DNA of 64,000 nt from Bordetella parapertussis (GCA_945890495.1 CAMDCO010000006.1:1-64000), one strand, 5' to 3'; counted from the stretch's first letter, positions 32,892 to 43,054 are shown. Numbers and translations: made by a program. The notes: generated by a model not told the origin, from the sequence alone.

Positions 32892-33960
32892 GGAAGTGCA
32901 CCATGCCATCTTCGGTCGGCGATTGATAGGGGCCCGTCTCATTGAGGCCCTGTCGGTACAGGGCACGACGGCCGTGGTGCATGCCGTAGCAGATGTCATC
33001 GTCCTCGACCGCCGTCTCACGATAGGCCGCCTGCTCGGCCTCGACAAACTCGCGTTCAAACAGGGCGATGTCTTCCGGGTAATAAAACTCAACCACATTG
33101 AGGCAGGACTCCACGCCCGTCGGCACGATGTGCGAGACCACCAGGGTATGCGGATACCACTCGACCATGATGTTGGGATAGAGGGTCAGCCAGATCGCGC
33201 CCTGTTTCGGGTCGCGACCCTCGTTGTAACGCCGCACCTGATTGCGCCAGGCGTTGTAAACGGGTGAGCCGGCACGGTTCAGATGCTCGTATACGCCCAC
33301 CGTCTGGACCGACCAGTTGGCCCCGTATTCCCACTTCAGTTGGTCACAATCGACGAACTGTCCGAGACCCGGATGGTAGGGAACGACATGGTAGTCCTCC
33401 AGATAGACCTCAATGAAGGTCTTCCAGTTGAAGGCGTATTCGGTCACGGTCGTCCGGTCATAGACGAAACCGCTGAAATCGAGATCAGCCGCGGCCAGCA
33501 TCCCAGCCAGATCAGCGTTGACATCACGCTTACCCTCAAAGAGCAGGCCATGCCAGTTTTGCAGGGGCTTTTTGCCCAGATGCAGGCAGGGGTTGTTGGG
33601 AAACTGCGGGGCGCCCATCAACTGGCCTTCGAGGTCGTAGGTCCAGCGATGGAAGGGGCAAACGATGTTCTGCGCCGCGCCGCGTCCCTTCAGCATCAAG
33701 GCCTGGCGATGACGGCAAACATTGGATAACAGTTCCACCCCACCGGGGTTTCGGACCAGCATCTTGCCACCACCGGCATACCAGTCGAGCACCTGGTAAT
33801 GACCCAGTTCCGGCAGCATGAGCTCATGACCGACATAGCCCGGTCCCTGACGGAACAGGTGTTCCATCTCTAGTTCGTAAATCTGTGGATTAAAGTAGCT
33901 CTCCACCGGCAGGGCTTGGCCCACTTGGCCCAGCGTGGAGGCGTGTATCAATTCGGACAT
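32854..33960 (-). CDS. Rieske-type ring-hydroxylating oxygenase, alpha-like subunit
   Basis: A 368-residue oxygenase. The Rieske [2Fe-2S] centre is CRHRQALML ... CPFHRWTYDLEGQL (about residues 82-110), and the mononuclear iron site follows as EVYLEDYHVVPYHPGL with a conserved Asp in the C-terminal third. Such enzymes hydroxylate aromatic or other substrates using electrons from a reductase, none of which is nearby. Similar genes often sit beside xseB-ispA-dxs in betaproteobacteria; the substrate is unknown. Confidence 0.88.
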   Translation of the reverse strand: MSELIHASTLGQVGQALPVESYFNPQIYELEMEHLFRQGPGYVGHELMLPELGHYQVLDWYAGGGKMLVRNPGGVELLSNVCRHRQALMLKGRGAAQNIVCPFHRWTYDLEGQLMGAPQFPNNPCLHLGKKPLQNWHGLLFEGKRDVNADLAGMLAAADLDFSGFVYDRTTVTEYAFNWKTFIEVYLEDYHVVPYHPGLGQFVDCDQLKWEYGANWSVQTVGVYEHLNRAGSPVYNAWRNQVRRYNEGRDPKQGAIWLTLYPNIMVEWYPHTLVVSHIVPTGVESCLNVVEFYYPEDIALFEREFVEAEQAAYRETAVEDDDICYGMHHGRRALYRQGLNETGPYQSPTEDGMVHFHEWYRRALSSPL

Positions 33961-34093
33961 GAGGCGAAAAACATGAAAATTGCTGCAATCAGGCCGATTA
34001 TCCCCTCGGGAACAGGCACGGGCAACCGCTCGAGGCCCTCTAAAATGGCTTTATCGGCTATCATCAGGTGACCTTGCATCGCAACAATCAACC

Positions 34094-34339
34094 ATGAGTA
34101 AGACTGTCAAAACCGCCCCGCCGAAGGACTTCGAGACCGCGCTCGCCGATCTGGAAACCTTGGTCGCCTCCTTGGAGTCCGGTGATCTCACCCTGGAGGC
34201 CTCGCTGACGGCCTACAAACGCGGTGTGGAACTGACCCGTTTCTGCCAGCAATTCCTGGCCCAGGCCGAGCAACAACTCACCGTGCTGGAAAACGACAGC
34301 CTCAAACCCCTGACCTTGGATACCCCCGGTGATGCCTGA
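34094..34339 (+). CDS. xseB: Exodeoxyribonuclease VII small subunit
   Basis: An 81-residue, helical, acidic protein of the XseB family ([43 protein letters not shown]). It partners with XseA for single-stranded DNA degradation. ATG 34094 is preferred; the earlier in-frame start at 33980 lacks conservation. It overlaps ispA by 8 bases. xseA is not in the window. Confidence 0.93.
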   Translation: MSKTVKTAPPKDFETALADLETLVASLESGDLTLEASLTAYKRGVELTRFCQQFLAQAEQQLTVLENDSLKPLTLDTPGDA

Positions 34340-35219
34340 TTTTGCCGCGTGGTCGCGGGCCCTGCAGGCACGCATGGAATCCGCCCTCGAACACGCCATT
34401 CCCGCCCATGTCGCGCCCGAACGCCTGCACGAGGCCATGCGCTATGTCTGCTTGGGCGGCGGCAAGCGGGTGCGCCCGATGCTGGTCTTCGCGGCGGCCG
34501 AGGCCGTGGACGGCAACCTCGTCTGCGCCGAGTCGGCGGCCTGCGCGGTCGAACTGATCCATGTCTATTCGCTGACCCACGACGACCTGCCCTGCATGGA
34601 TAACGACGACCTGCGCCGGGGCAAGCCGACCTGTCATGTCGCCTACGATGAGGCGACCGCGCTGTTGGTCGGCGATGCCTTGCAAGCACTGGCCTTCGAA
34701 CAACTCGCACGCAAGGGACTGCACGAAGAGGCCGCCACCCAGGTCGAGATGCTGCACCTCTTGGCCCACGCCAGCGGCTCACGCGGCATGGCCGGCGGTC
34801 AGGCGGTTGATCTCTCCAGCACTGGAAAACAGCTTGATCTGGCCGAGCTGGAGTTCATGCACATCCACAAGACGGGCGCGTTGATTAGGGCCGCCACCCT
34901 GCTCGGCGGTCTGTGCGGAAAACCCCTGACGGCGACGCAGCGGAGCGCTCTGGAGCGTTACTCGCACTGTATCGGCCTGGCCTTCCAGGTGATGGACGAT
35001 TGCCTTGATGCCGAGGCGGATACCGCCACCTTGGGCAAAACCGCCGGCAAGGACGCCGCCCACGGCAAGGCCACCTACCTCACGCTGATGCCCGCCGCCG
35101 AGGCGCGCGCCTATGCCCGTACGCTGGTCGATGAGGCCTGCGCGGCAGTTTCAATCTTCGGTGACCGCGCAAGACACCTCATCGACATCGCCCACTTCGT
35201 GGTCACGAGGGCCTATTGA
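34332..35219 (+). CDS. ispA: Farnesyl/geranyl diphosphate synthase
   Basis: Builds C10-C15 isoprenoid diphosphates from IPP and DMAPP for quinones and undecaprenol. A 295-residue polyprenyl synthase with the first Asp-rich motif [10 protein letters not shown] (about residue 85), GGQAVDL, and the second motif DDCLD. ATG 34332 is preferred over GTG 34329; both overlap xseB. Its stop overlaps the dxs ATG as TGATG. Confidence 0.93.
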   Translation: MPDFAAWSRALQARMESALEHAIPAHVAPERLHEAMRYVCLGGGKRVRPMLVFAAAEAVDGNLVCAESAACAVELIHVYSLTHDDLPCMDNDDLRRGKPTCHVAYDEATALLVGDALQALAFEQLARKGLHEEAATQVEMLHLLAHASGSRGMAGGQAVDLSSTGKQLDLAELEFMHIHKTGALIRAATLLGGLCGKPLTATQRSALERYSHCIGLAFQVMDDCLDAEADTATLGKTAGKDAAHGKATYLTLMPAAEARAYARTLVDEACAAVSIFGDRARHLIDIAHFVVTRAY

Positions 35220-37072
35220 TGAGCGCTCCTACCACCCCGCTACTCGACGGCATCGCCAGCCCGACTGACTTGCGTAACCTCAGCCTGGATGAACTCAAGA
35301 CCCTGGCCGGTGAACTACGCAACGACATCATCCATAGCGTCTCGAAGACGGGCGGGCATTTTGCCTCCAACCTTGGCGTGGTCGAACTCACCATCGCCCT
35401 GCATCGCGTCTTTGACACGCCCGATGAGCGACTGGTCTGGGATGTGGGTCACCAGACCTACGCGCACAAGATCCTCACCGGCCGCCGTAGCCGCATGCCC
35501 ACTCTGCGCCAGACCGATGGCCTGTCGGGCTTTCCCAAACGGGAAGAAAGCGAATACGACAGCTTTGTTGCCGGCCACTCCAGCACTTCGATCTCTGCCG
35601 CGTTAGGCATGGCCATCGCGGCGAAGCGTTCGGCGTCAAACCGTCGCACCGTGGCCATCATCGGCGATGGCGCCCTGTCTGCCGGCATGGCCTTCGAGGC
35701 CCTTAATAATGCCGGCGCATCCGATGCCAACCTGATCGTGGTCCTGAACGACAACGAGATGTCGATCTCGAACAATGTCGGCGCCCTGTCGAATTACTTG
35801 ACCCGCCTCCTATCTGGCCGCTTTTACAACTCCATGCGCAGCCAGGGGGAAAAGATCCTCGCCACGATGCCGCCGCTCTATGAGCTGGCCCGCCGGGCTG
35901 AAGAACACATAAAGGGGATGGTGACCCCCAGCACCCTGTTCGAGGAATTCGGCTTTAACTATTACGGCCCCATCGACGGCCACGATCTACCCACCCTGAT
36001 CACCACGCTGGCCAACCTGAAAAAACTGGACGGCCCGCAACTCCTGCACATCGTCACCAAGAAGGGTAAAGGCTACGAGCCGGCCGAGAGCGAGCCGACC
36101 TTGTACCACGGTGTGGGCAAATTCAAGGTCGAGGCCGGCTTCGAGGCAGCCACCAACAGCCAACCCACCTATACCGAGGTGTTCGGCCAGTGGCTACTCG
36201 ACCAAGCCGCCGCCGACCCGCGCCTCTACGCCATCACACCCGCCATGAGCGAAGGATCCGGCATGGTGGCCTTCGCCGAACGCCACCCCGATCGCTATTT
36301 CGATGTGGGCATTGCCGAACAGCATGCACTCACTTTTGCCGCCGGCCTCGCCTGCGAAGGCGTCAAGCCGGTCGTGGCCATTTACTCGACCTTCCTGCAG
36401 CGCGCCTACGACCAGTTGATCCACGACATCGCCCTGCAAAATCTACCGGTGCTGCTGGCCGTCGATCGCGGCGGCTTGGTCGGCGCCGACGGACCCACCC
36501 ATGCCGGCGCGTTTGACTTGTCCTTCCTGCGCTGCATCCCCAATATGGTTATTGCCGCGCCCTCCGACGCGGCCGAATGCCGACGCCTGCTCTCGACCTG
36601 CTATCAATACCCCGGCCCGACCGCCGTGCGTTACCCGCGTGGCGCCGGCCCGGCCGTCGAGACCCCCACCGATCTTGATAGCGTACCGATCGGCAAAGGC
36701 GTCATCCGTCGTCACGGCGAGGGCATCGCCGTCCTCGCCTTCGGTAGCCGTGTCGCGGCCGCACTGACCGCCGCCGAGGCCGTCAATGCCACCGTGGTGG
36801 ACATGCGTTTCGTCAAACCGCTGGATGTCGACCTGATCCGCACGCTGGCCGAGACCCACCGTGTGCTGGTGACCGTGGAAGAAAACGCCTTGGCCGGCGG
36901 CGCCGGCTCGGGCGTGGCCGAGGCCTTGACCGCGATGGGCATCGACACCCCCATCCTGCATCTGGGCCTGCCCGACCGCTTTATCGAGCACGGTGACCCA
37001 CAAATCCTCTTGGCGCGTTGCGGACTGGATGCGGCCGGGATCGAAACCCACCTGCGCACATTACTTGACTAA
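35219..37072 (+). CDS. dxs: 1-deoxy-D-xylulose-5-phosphate synthase
   Basis: First enzyme of the MEP isoprenoid pathway, condensing pyruvate and glyceraldehyde-3-phosphate with thiamine diphosphate. A 617-residue protein: TPP-binding [18 protein letters not shown]...[16 protein letters not shown], and transketolase-type Glu in [13 protein letters not shown] 35219 overlaps the ispA stop; an in-frame TTG lies just upstream. It supplies ispA. Confidence 0.96.
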   Translation: MSAPTTPLLDGIASPTDLRNLSLDELKTLAGELRNDIIHSVSKTGGHFASNLGVVELTIALHRVFDTPDERLVWDVGHQTYAHKILTGRRSRMPTLRQTDGLSGFPKREESEYDSFVAGHSSTSISAALGMAIAAKRSASNRRTVAIIGDGALSAGMAFEALNNAGASDANLIVVLNDNEMSISNNVGALSNYLTRLLSGRFYNSMRSQGEKILATMPPLYELARRAEEHIKGMVTPSTLFEEFGFNYYGPIDGHDLPTLITTLANLKKLDGPQLLHIVTKKGKGYEPAESEPTLYHGVGKFKVEAGFEAATNSQPTYTEVFGQWLLDQAAADPRLYAITPAMSEGSGMVAFAERHPDRYFDVGIAEQHALTFAAGLACEGVKPVVAIYSTFLQRAYDQLIHDIALQNLPVLLAVDRGGLVGADGPTHAGAFDLSFLRCIPNMVIAAPSDAAECRRLLSTCYQYPGPTAVRYPRGAGPAVETPTDLDSVPIGKGVIRRHGEGIAVLAFGSRVAAALTAAEAVNATVVDMRFVKPLDVDLIRTLAETHRVLVTVEENALAGGAGSGVAEALTAMGIDTPILHLGLPDRFIEHGDPQILLARCGLDAAGIETHLRTLLD

Positions 37073-37134
37073 TTTACTTTGGTATTGGCCTCGGGTAGAA
37101 TCCGCAGCATACCTTCACACGGAATTGTCCCAAC

Positions 37135-37986
37135 ATGTCTCAGAACGACCGCAACGCTGACTGTCAGAGCGCCTGCAACACCGATGCCCCCTGCCCCGCC
37201 ACCGAGGCTATCGCCGATGTGCAGAACTATGCCGACACCCGGCAGATCGCCATCGACAAGGTCGGCATCAAGGCCATCCGCCATCCCATCAAGGTGGCCG
37301 ACAAAACCCAGGGCGTGCAGCATACCGTCGCCAATTTCAATATGTATGTGTACCTGCCGCACCACTTCAAGGGCACGCACATGTCGCGTTTTGTGGAGAT
37401 CCTCAACAGCCACGAGCGTGAGATCTCGGTCGAGAACTTCGAACAAATGCTGCGCCAGATGGTCGAACGCCTAGAGGCCGAATCCGGCCATGTCGAGATG
37501 AGTTTCCCCTACTTCATCAGCAAGGCCGCACCGGTATCGGGCGTGCAAAGCATGATCGACTACGATGTCACCTTCATCGGCGAAGTGGACAAGGGCGAAT
37601 ACCGGCAGTGGATCAAGGTCGTGGTACCGGTCACCAGTCTGTGCCCCTGCTCCAAAAAAATCTCCGACTACGGCGCCCATAACCAGCGCTCACATGTCAC
37701 TCTGACCGTGCGCACCAACAGCTTTGTCTGGATCGAAGAGATCGTCCGCTTTGCCGAGGACAACGGCTCGTGCGAACTCTGGGGTCTGCTCAAGCGCCCG
37801 GACGAAAAATATGTCACCGAACGCGCCTACGACAATCCTAAGTTTGTCGAAGACCTGGTGCGCGATGTGGCGGCGGCGCTCAATGCCGATGCGCGCATCG
37901 ACGCCTATGTCGTTGAGGCAGAGAACTTTGAGTCCATCCACAATCACTCGGCCTACGCGCTGATTGAGCGCGACAAGTCCAAATAG
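37135..37986 (+). CDS. folE2: GTP cyclohydrolase FolE2
   Basis: Type IB GTP cyclohydrolase, first step of folate or queuosine precursor synthesis, which works with metals other than zinc. A 283-residue protein with the active-site Cys in [12 protein letters not shown] and [10 protein letters not shown] nearby, both diagnostic of FolE2. ATG 37135. It follows dxs after a 62-base gap and may have its own promoter; I do not see a Zur-like palindrome there. Confidence 0.93.
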   Translation: MSQNDRNADCQSACNTDAPCPATEAIADVQNYADTRQIAIDKVGIKAIRHPIKVADKTQGVQHTVANFNMYVYLPHHFKGTHMSRFVEILNSHEREISVENFEQMLRQMVERLEAESGHVEMSFPYFISKAAPVSGVQSMIDYDVTFIGEVDKGEYRQWIKVVVPVTSLCPCSKKISDYGAHNQRSHVTLTVRTNSFVWIEEIVRFAEDNGSCELWGLLKRPDEKYVTERAYDNPKFVEDLVRDVAAALNADARIDAYVVEAENFESIHNHSAYALIERDKSK

Positions 37987-38031
37987 GCCAAACGGCTCGG
38001 CCCGAGGACTGGCCTACAAACCCCGCAGGGA

Positions 38032-38871
38032 TTACTCCGGCTCCCGTCGCCGCCAATAACGCGCAAAACGCGGGATCCCCTCAGCCGTGCGTCCCGTATA
38101 GCGATAAGTCACCGTACTGCCCACCGGCGGCGGGTCTCGCCGCACGGCATCGGTAAACCCAGTACCCAAATCAAACTCCAGCCCCTCCGGCGAACGCACC
38201 CGCAACGCGCCTAGGCGTCCGGCGTGTTTGCCTTGACCTGGCTGATGGGCGATGACCACCGCCTCGGCATCCTGCCAGGGCTTCAGCTTCAACAAGGCCT
38301 CCGAACGGCCCGTGACATAGGCCGCATCAGCCCGATGCAACATCAATCCCTCGCCACCCTGAACCACCACGGCCTCTAGACGCTGCTGCAACGCGGCCCG
38401 ATCGGCCACCCGAAACTGTTCCACCGCCTGCACCCAAGGCCGGTTGATATGGACCACGAGGCGGCGAATGGCCGCGACGCGCGCCGTGAAATCCCCCTCC
38501 ACGCCGGGGAGTTCGAAGAGCATGTAACGCACGGCCCGCCATTCCTCGTCCACCGGAACCGATCGCCGCACCGTACCCGAAAGCCGCTCGAAGGCCCCAC
38601 GCTCCATCCACAGTTCCCCGTCGAGCGGGGCCTTGGGCAGGCTGGCGACAAACCAATCCGGTGCGGCGATGCGGCGACCACTGCGAAACAACAAGGCCTG
38701 ACCATCCCAATAGGCCCGCACCCCGTCGAGTTTTTCACTGACCCAGTAATCCGCCGGGTCCACCGAGTCCGGACAGACCTCGGCCAACAATAAATCGGCC
38801 GCCCACGCGGAAGACCCAAACCCAGCCGTCATTGTGGCCAAGGTCGCCAGACAAAATTGCCGTCGATCCAT
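38032..38871 (-). CDS. Exported ATP-dependent DNA ligase (LigE-like)
   Basis: About 279 residues. The N-terminus MDRRQFCLATLATMTAGF carries a twin-arginine-like motif (RRQF) and ends in a cleavage-like AWA. The ligase core follows: catalytic lysine motif EKLDG (Lys48), DGELW, YMLFE, EGLML and LLKLKPW with its OB-fold C-terminus. It resembles the small periplasmic ligases reported in Haemophilus and Neisseria, thought to seal DNA during natural uptake. ATG 38871 is preferred since the longer frame lies over the divergent amidotransferase gene. Confidence 0.85.
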   Translation of the reverse strand: MDRRQFCLATLATMTAGFGSSAWAADLLLAEVCPDSVDPADYWVSEKLDGVRAYWDGQALLFRSGRRIAAPDWFVASLPKAPLDGELWMERGAFERLSGTVRRSVPVDEEWRAVRYMLFELPGVEGDFTARVAAIRRLVVHINRPWVQAVEQFRVADRAALQQRLEAVVVQGGEGLMLHRADAAYVTGRSEALLKLKPWQDAEAVVIAHQPGQGKHAGRLGALRVRSPEGLEFDLGTGFTDAVRRDPPPVGSTVTYRYTGRTAEGIPRFARYWRRREPE

Positions 38872-38944
38872 TTCACCCCCCCTGCTTTCGTCAAGACCAT
38901 CTGTTTGTGGCAATGGCATAATGGCGCAAACTTTCCCCGCCATC

Positions 38945-39652
38945 ATGAAACCCATCACCATTTTCCGCCATACCCCCAGCGAGGGGCCCGGACATATTGC
39001 CGAATTCCTTCGCGCACAGGGCATCCCGTTTGTTCTGCACCTTGTTGATCAGGGCAATCCGATACCCACCTCCGCCACCGACAGCTCGGGCCTGGTCTTC
39101 ATGGGCGGGCCGATGAGTGTAAACGACGACCTCCCCTGGATTGCCGACAGCCTGGCCCTGATCCGCGCCGCCGTCGCGGCCGACATCCCGGTACTGGGCC
39201 ATTGCCTGGGTGGCCAACTCATGGCCAAGGCCCTCGGAGGCACGATATCGGCCAACCCAATCAAGGAAATCGGTTGGGGCAGCGTCTCAACCATTGACAG
39301 CCCGATCGCGCAACACTGGCTAGGCGACAGTCCCGGTTTTGACGCCTTTCACTGGCATGGCGAGACCTTCTCTATCCCCCATGCGGCGACGCGCATCCTG
39401 GAAAGCGCGTACTGTCCAAACCAGGCCTTTGCGCTGGGCCCGCATCTGGGGCTGCAGTGCCATGTCGAAATGACCGCGCCCATGATCCACGACTGGTGCC
39501 GCGTCGGGGCTGACTATCTGGCCGGGGCGGCCGACAGCCCCGCCGTGCAAAGCGCCGCTGTTATGCAGGCCGAAACACCCACCAAACTACCCGCCATGAC
39601 GGCCATCGCCGATCGGCTGTACGGCCGCTGGATCCAGGGACTCAAGCCATGA
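38945..39652 (+). CDS. Class I glutamine amidotransferase
   Basis: A 235-residue protein with the catalytic Cys in GHCLGGQLMA (about residue 86) and the His/Glu pair in CHVEMT, defining the GATase1 fold. Similar stand-alone members include GMP-synthase-like amidotransferases with unknown substrate. ATG 38945 (MKPITIF) is more likely than the upstream ATG at 38921. Its stop overlaps the glk ATG, so it heads an operon of sugar and Moco genes. Confidence 0.85.
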   Translation: MKPITIFRHTPSEGPGHIAEFLRAQGIPFVLHLVDQGNPIPTSATDSSGLVFMGGPMSVNDDLPWIADSLALIRAAVAADIPVLGHCLGGQLMAKALGGTISANPIKEIGWGSVSTIDSPIAQHWLGDSPGFDAFHWHGETFSIPHAATRILESAYCPNQAFALGPHLGLQCHVEMTAPMIHDWCRVGADYLAGAADSPAVQSAAVMQAETPTKLPAMTAIADRLYGRWIQGLKP

Positions 39653-40599
39653 ACCTCCTCGTCGGTGATATCGGCGGCACCCACACCCGCCTCGCCATTG
39701 CCGAGGTCGGCATCGGCGGCAAGGTACGCATCTCCCCGGTCAAGCGCTTCCTCAACCAAACACACACCAATCTGACCGTCACCCTGCGCGACTACCTGAC
39801 CACCCAGAAACGCCTGACCCGTGCCAGTCTGGCCGTCGCTGGGCCCACCGATGGCCAATCGTGCAACCTGACCAATCTGGGTTGGCAAATTGACGCACAC
39901 CAACTGGGTGCCGAACTCGGCCTGCGTCTCTCCCTGCTCAACGACTTTGCCGCCGTTGGCTGGGGTGTGGGCGCACTGAACCCGGAAAATATCCACACCC
40001 TGCAAACCGGAGACCCCAAATCCAACGCCGCCCGTGTCGTACTGGGCGCTGGCACCGGTCTGGGCGTAGCTCTCTGCGCGCCGCAAGGCAAGGCCTGGCG
40101 ACCGCTCCCCGGTGAAGGCGGTCACATCGCCTTTGCCCCTCTGGATGCCGAACAGGATGCCTTGCTGGCCTTCCTGCGTAGCACGCATCATGGCCGAGTC
40201 TCCGTCGAGCGCATCCTCTCCGGCCCGGGCATCCTGTCCCTGTATCGCTTCCAGTGCACACGACTCAACCAAACCCCGGCGCTACAAGACTCCGCCACCG
40301 TCAGCGCAGCCGCCCTGGCCCGCTCAGATACCGCCGCAGAGGCCGCACTCCAGCTCTTCGCGCGGATCTACGCGCAAGTCGCCGGGGACCTGGCGCTCGC
40401 TGGCGGGGCACGCTGTGGCGTCTATCTGGCGGGGGGCATTGCCCCACAAATCCTGCCCTTTCTGCAGGCACCGGCCTTTCTGGAGGCCTTTCTTGCCAAG
40501 GGCCGCTTTACGGACTGGATGCGCGCCATCCCGCTGCATGTCGTGCTTGATCCCGATATCGGCCTCAAAGGTGCCGCCCTCGCAGCGTGCGACGCATGA
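39649..40599 (+). CDS. glk: Glucokinase
   Basis: Phosphorylates glucose with ATP. A 316-residue Glk-family protein: GDIGGTHTRLAI, SLAVAGPTDG, NDFAAVGWGV, GAGTGLGVAL, GEGGHIAFAP. It lies between the amidotransferase and mobB with ATGA overlaps on both sides, although no link between glucose and Moco is known. Confidence 0.93.
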   Translation: MNLLVGDIGGTHTRLAIAEVGIGGKVRISPVKRFLNQTHTNLTVTLRDYLTTQKRLTRASLAVAGPTDGQSCNLTNLGWQIDAHQLGAELGLRLSLLNDFAAVGWGVGALNPENIHTLQTGDPKSNAARVVLGAGTGLGVALCAPQGKAWRPLPGEGGHIAFAPLDAEQDALLAFLRSTHHGRVSVERILSGPGILSLYRFQCTRLNQTPALQDSATVSAAALARSDTAAEAALQLFARIYAQVAGDLALAGGARCGVYLAGGIAPQILPFLQAPAFLEAFLAKGRFTDWMRAIPLHVVLDPDIGLKGAALAACDA

Positions 40600-41093
40600 A
40601 GATCCTCGGCATTGCCGGCTACAGCGGCGCGGGAAAGACCACCCTGATCGAGAAACTGCTCGCGGCCTTTGTCGCGCGTGGGCTGGCCGTCTCCGTCATC
40701 AAGCAAAGTCACCACGATGTCGAGGTCGATCGGCCGGGCAAGGATTCCTGGCGTCACCGCCAAGCCGGTGCGCACGAGGTCCTGCTGACCTCTCCCCAGC
40801 GCTGGATGTTGGTCGGGGAACTACGCGCTGCGCCGGAGCCCGGCCTCGACACCTTATTGGCCCGCCTCGGTCCCTGCGACCTAGTCCTCGTCGAGGGCTT
40901 TCGCCATGCCGATCTGCCCAAGCTGGAGGTTTGGCGTATTGCCAACGGCCAGCCTTGGCTGCATCCGGCGGATGCCCGGGTCATCGCTATCGCCAGCGAT
41001 AGTGCCCCACCCGGCGACCTGCCCCACTTTGACCTTAATGACAGCGCCGCCCTCGCGGCCTTCATCCTCGACACACTGGACATCCCATGCTGA
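40596..41093 (+). CDS. mobB: Molybdopterin-guanine dinucleotide biosynthesis adaptor MobB
   Basis: A 165-residue P-loop GTPase that assists MobA in adding GMP to molybdopterin. Walker A GYSGAGKTTLIEKLL near the start, SHHDVEVDRPGKDSWRHRQAGA and LVLVEGFRH are characteristic. ATG 40596 (MKILGIAG) overlaps the glk stop; the GTG at 40587 is less likely. MobA is not adjacent. Confidence 0.92.
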   Translation: MKILGIAGYSGAGKTTLIEKLLAAFVARGLAVSVIKQSHHDVEVDRPGKDSWRHRQAGAHEVLLTSPQRWMLVGELRAAPEPGLDTLLARLGPCDLVLVEGFRHADLPKLEVWRIANGQPWLHPADARVIAIASDSAPPGDLPHFDLNDSAALAAFILDTLDIPC

Positions 41094-42274
41094 GCATCGA
41101 AGAAGCCCTGCAAACACTGCTTTCTGCCGCCCACCCCGTCGACACCCGCGAATGGCTGCCGCTGGCCTTAGCTCAGGGCCGTATCCTGGCCACCCCCCTG
41201 GTCTCCCGCGTCAGCGTCCCGCCCCTCGATAACTCGGCCATGGACGGCTATGCCGTGCGTTGCTCGGAATGGGCAGAAGACCGTCTGTTTCCCGTCTCCC
41301 AACGCATCCCCGCCGGACACCTTGGCACCGACCTTGATCCCGGTACGGTAGCGCGCATCTTCACCGGCGCTCCGGTGCCCCCCGGTGCCGACGCCATCGT
41401 GATGCAGGAAGATTGCGTTGCCGAAGCTAAGCAGATTCGCATCTCGCGCCCACCACGGCCGGGCGACCACATCCGCCGCGCCGGCGAGGACTTTGCCGAG
41501 GGGCAGGTCATCCTGACCGCATGTACCCGTTTGGGCCCGGCCCAGCTCGGACTCGCTGCCGCTGCGGGGGCCGCCATCCTCCAGGTCATCCGCCCCCTCA
41601 AGGTGGCCGTGTTCTTCACCGGCGACGAACTCAAGGCACCGGGTGAGCCTCTCGGCCCAGGCCAGATCTACAACAGCAACCGCGCCACCCTCACCGCCCT
41701 CCTCCACCAGATGGGCTGCTTGGTCGTTGATCTCGGCGATGTCCCGGACACCCTGGATGCGACCGTTACCGCGCTGCAGCAGTCCGCCGCCAGCGCCGAT
41801 GTCATCGTCACCAGCGGTGGGGTATCCGTCGGCGAAGAAGACCATGTCAAGGCGGCCCTGACTCAGCTTGGCCGACTCGACATGTGGAAGGTCGCTATGA
41901 AGCCGGGGAAACCGCTCGCCTTCGGCCGCATCGGCGAAACAGATTTCCTTGGCCTGCCCGGCAATCCGGTCTCCGCCTTCGTGGTGTTTTGCCTGTTTGC
42001 GCGCCCCTTCCTGCAGGCGCGCATGGGCATGACCCCGGGGCCCCTGACTGCCTTCACGCTGCCCAGCGGATTTGACAAGCCCAGGCCCGGCAACCGGCGC
42101 GAGTTCATGCGCGCCCGTATCGAAAACGGCCAGGCCGTCCTTTACCCAAACCAGAGTTCCGGCGCCCTGTCGTCCTTGGCCTGGGCCGAAGGCCTGGTTG
42201 ACATTCCCGCCGATACGGCGATAAAACACGGCGACCCTGTTCAGTACATCCCCTTGGCGAGCCTGCTGTCATGA
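41087..42274 (+). CDS. moeA: Molybdopterin molybdotransferase MoeA
   Basis: Inserts molybdate into adenylated molybdopterin. A 395-residue protein with VPPLDNSAMDGYAVR, the MoCF-binding GDELK and TSGGVSVGEEDHVK loops, and PGNPVSAFVVF. ATG 41087 overlaps the mobB stop by 7 bases, and its own stop overlaps moaD. Confidence 0.94.
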   Translation: MLSIEEALQTLLSAAHPVDTREWLPLALAQGRILATPLVSRVSVPPLDNSAMDGYAVRCSEWAEDRLFPVSQRIPAGHLGTDLDPGTVARIFTGAPVPPGADAIVMQEDCVAEAKQIRISRPPRPGDHIRRAGEDFAEGQVILTACTRLGPAQLGLAAAAGAAILQVIRPLKVAVFFTGDELKAPGEPLGPGQIYNSNRATLTALLHQMGCLVVDLGDVPDTLDATVTALQQSAASADVIVTSGGVSVGEEDHVKAALTQLGRLDMWKVAMKPGKPLAFGRIGETDFLGLPGNPVSAFVVFCLFARPFLQARMGMTPGPLTAFTLPSGFDKPRPGNRREFMRARIENGQAVLYPNQSSGALSSLAWAEGLVDIPADTAIKHGDPVQYIPLASLLS

Positions 42275-42525
42275 CCCTGAAACTGCTCTTTTTCGCCCGT
42301 CTGCGCGAGACCCTGGGCGTCTCCCGTGAGGCGTTGACGCTAGAGCCCCCGGCCACGGTGGAGGTCCTCCTTGACCATCTGCGTGCGCGAGGCGAAGTCT
42401 GGGCCACGGAACTGGCTGCGGGACGAAATTTCCGCATCGCGGTAAATCAGGAAATGGCCGGCCTCAACACGCCGCTCAGCGAAGGCGACGAAGTGGCCGT
42501 CTTTCCCCCCGTGACCGGAGGCTAG
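42271..42525 (+). CDS. moaD: Molybdopterin synthase sulfur carrier subunit MoaD
   Basis: A ubiquitin-like 84-residue protein ending in the required double glycine (PPVTGG), which becomes a thiocarboxylate that donates sulfur to precursor Z. ATG 42271 overlaps the moeA stop (ATGA). It is one base before moaE, its partner. Confidence 0.92.
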   Translation: MTLKLLFFARLRETLGVSREALTLEPPATVEVLLDHLRARGEVWATELAAGRNFRIAVNQEMAGLNTPLSEGDEVAVFPPVTGG

Positions 42526-42526
42526 G

Positions 42527-42970
42527 ATGAAGATCGCCGTGCAGACCGAGCCCTTCGACCTTAGCGCCGAGGTTGCCGCCTTGCATCGCAACAATCCCTC
42601 CGTCGGGGCTGTCGCCTCTTTTCTCGGCACGGTACGGGGCGAATCGGGCCAAGTCAGCGAGATGGCCCTGGAACACTACCCCGGCATGACCGAAAAGGCC
42701 CTCGCCACCATCGTACAGGAGGCACAGGCGCGCTGGGCCGTGATCGACGCCACCGTGATCCACCGCATCGGCCCTCTCGCTCCCTGCGATCCCATCGTTC
42801 TGGTGGCCGTGGCCAGCGCGCACCGTGGCGATGCCTTCGCCGCCTGCGAGTTCATCATGGATTTTCTCAAGACGCGCGCCCCCTTCTGGAAGAAGGAGAC
42901 AACGGCCGAGGGGGGACAGTGGGTCGATGCCCGCGACAGCGACGAGACCGCCACCCAACGCTGGCAATAG
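42527..42970 (+). CDS. moaE: Molybdopterin synthase catalytic subunit MoaE
   Basis: A 147-residue protein of the MoaE family, with FLGTVRGE, LEHYPGMTEKAL, HRIGPLAPCDPIVLVAVASAHR and the catalytic lysines in FWKKET. It pairs with MoaD to convert precursor Z to molybdopterin. moaA and moaC are not in the window. Confidence 0.94.
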   Translation: MKIAVQTEPFDLSAEVAALHRNNPSVGAVASFLGTVRGESGQVSEMALEHYPGMTEKALATIVQEAQARWAVIDATVIHRIGPLAPCDPIVLVAVASAHRGDAFAACEFIMDFLKTRAPFWKKETTAEGGQWVDARDSDETATQRWQ

Positions 42971-43054
42971 CCATGGCATTAAAATGGTTTATGGCCGGCA
43001 AAAAATAACTTACAATTAGCCGTCCCTCCCCCCTAACCCATTTTGGAGGTTGTA

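Noticed and set aside
37073-37134. Zur-type operator before folE2
   Set aside because: No palindrome resembling a Zur box in the 62-base gap.
41168-42229. 353-codon frame opposite moeA
   Set aside because: Antisense shadow of a clear moeA; glycine/alanine-rich with no motifs.
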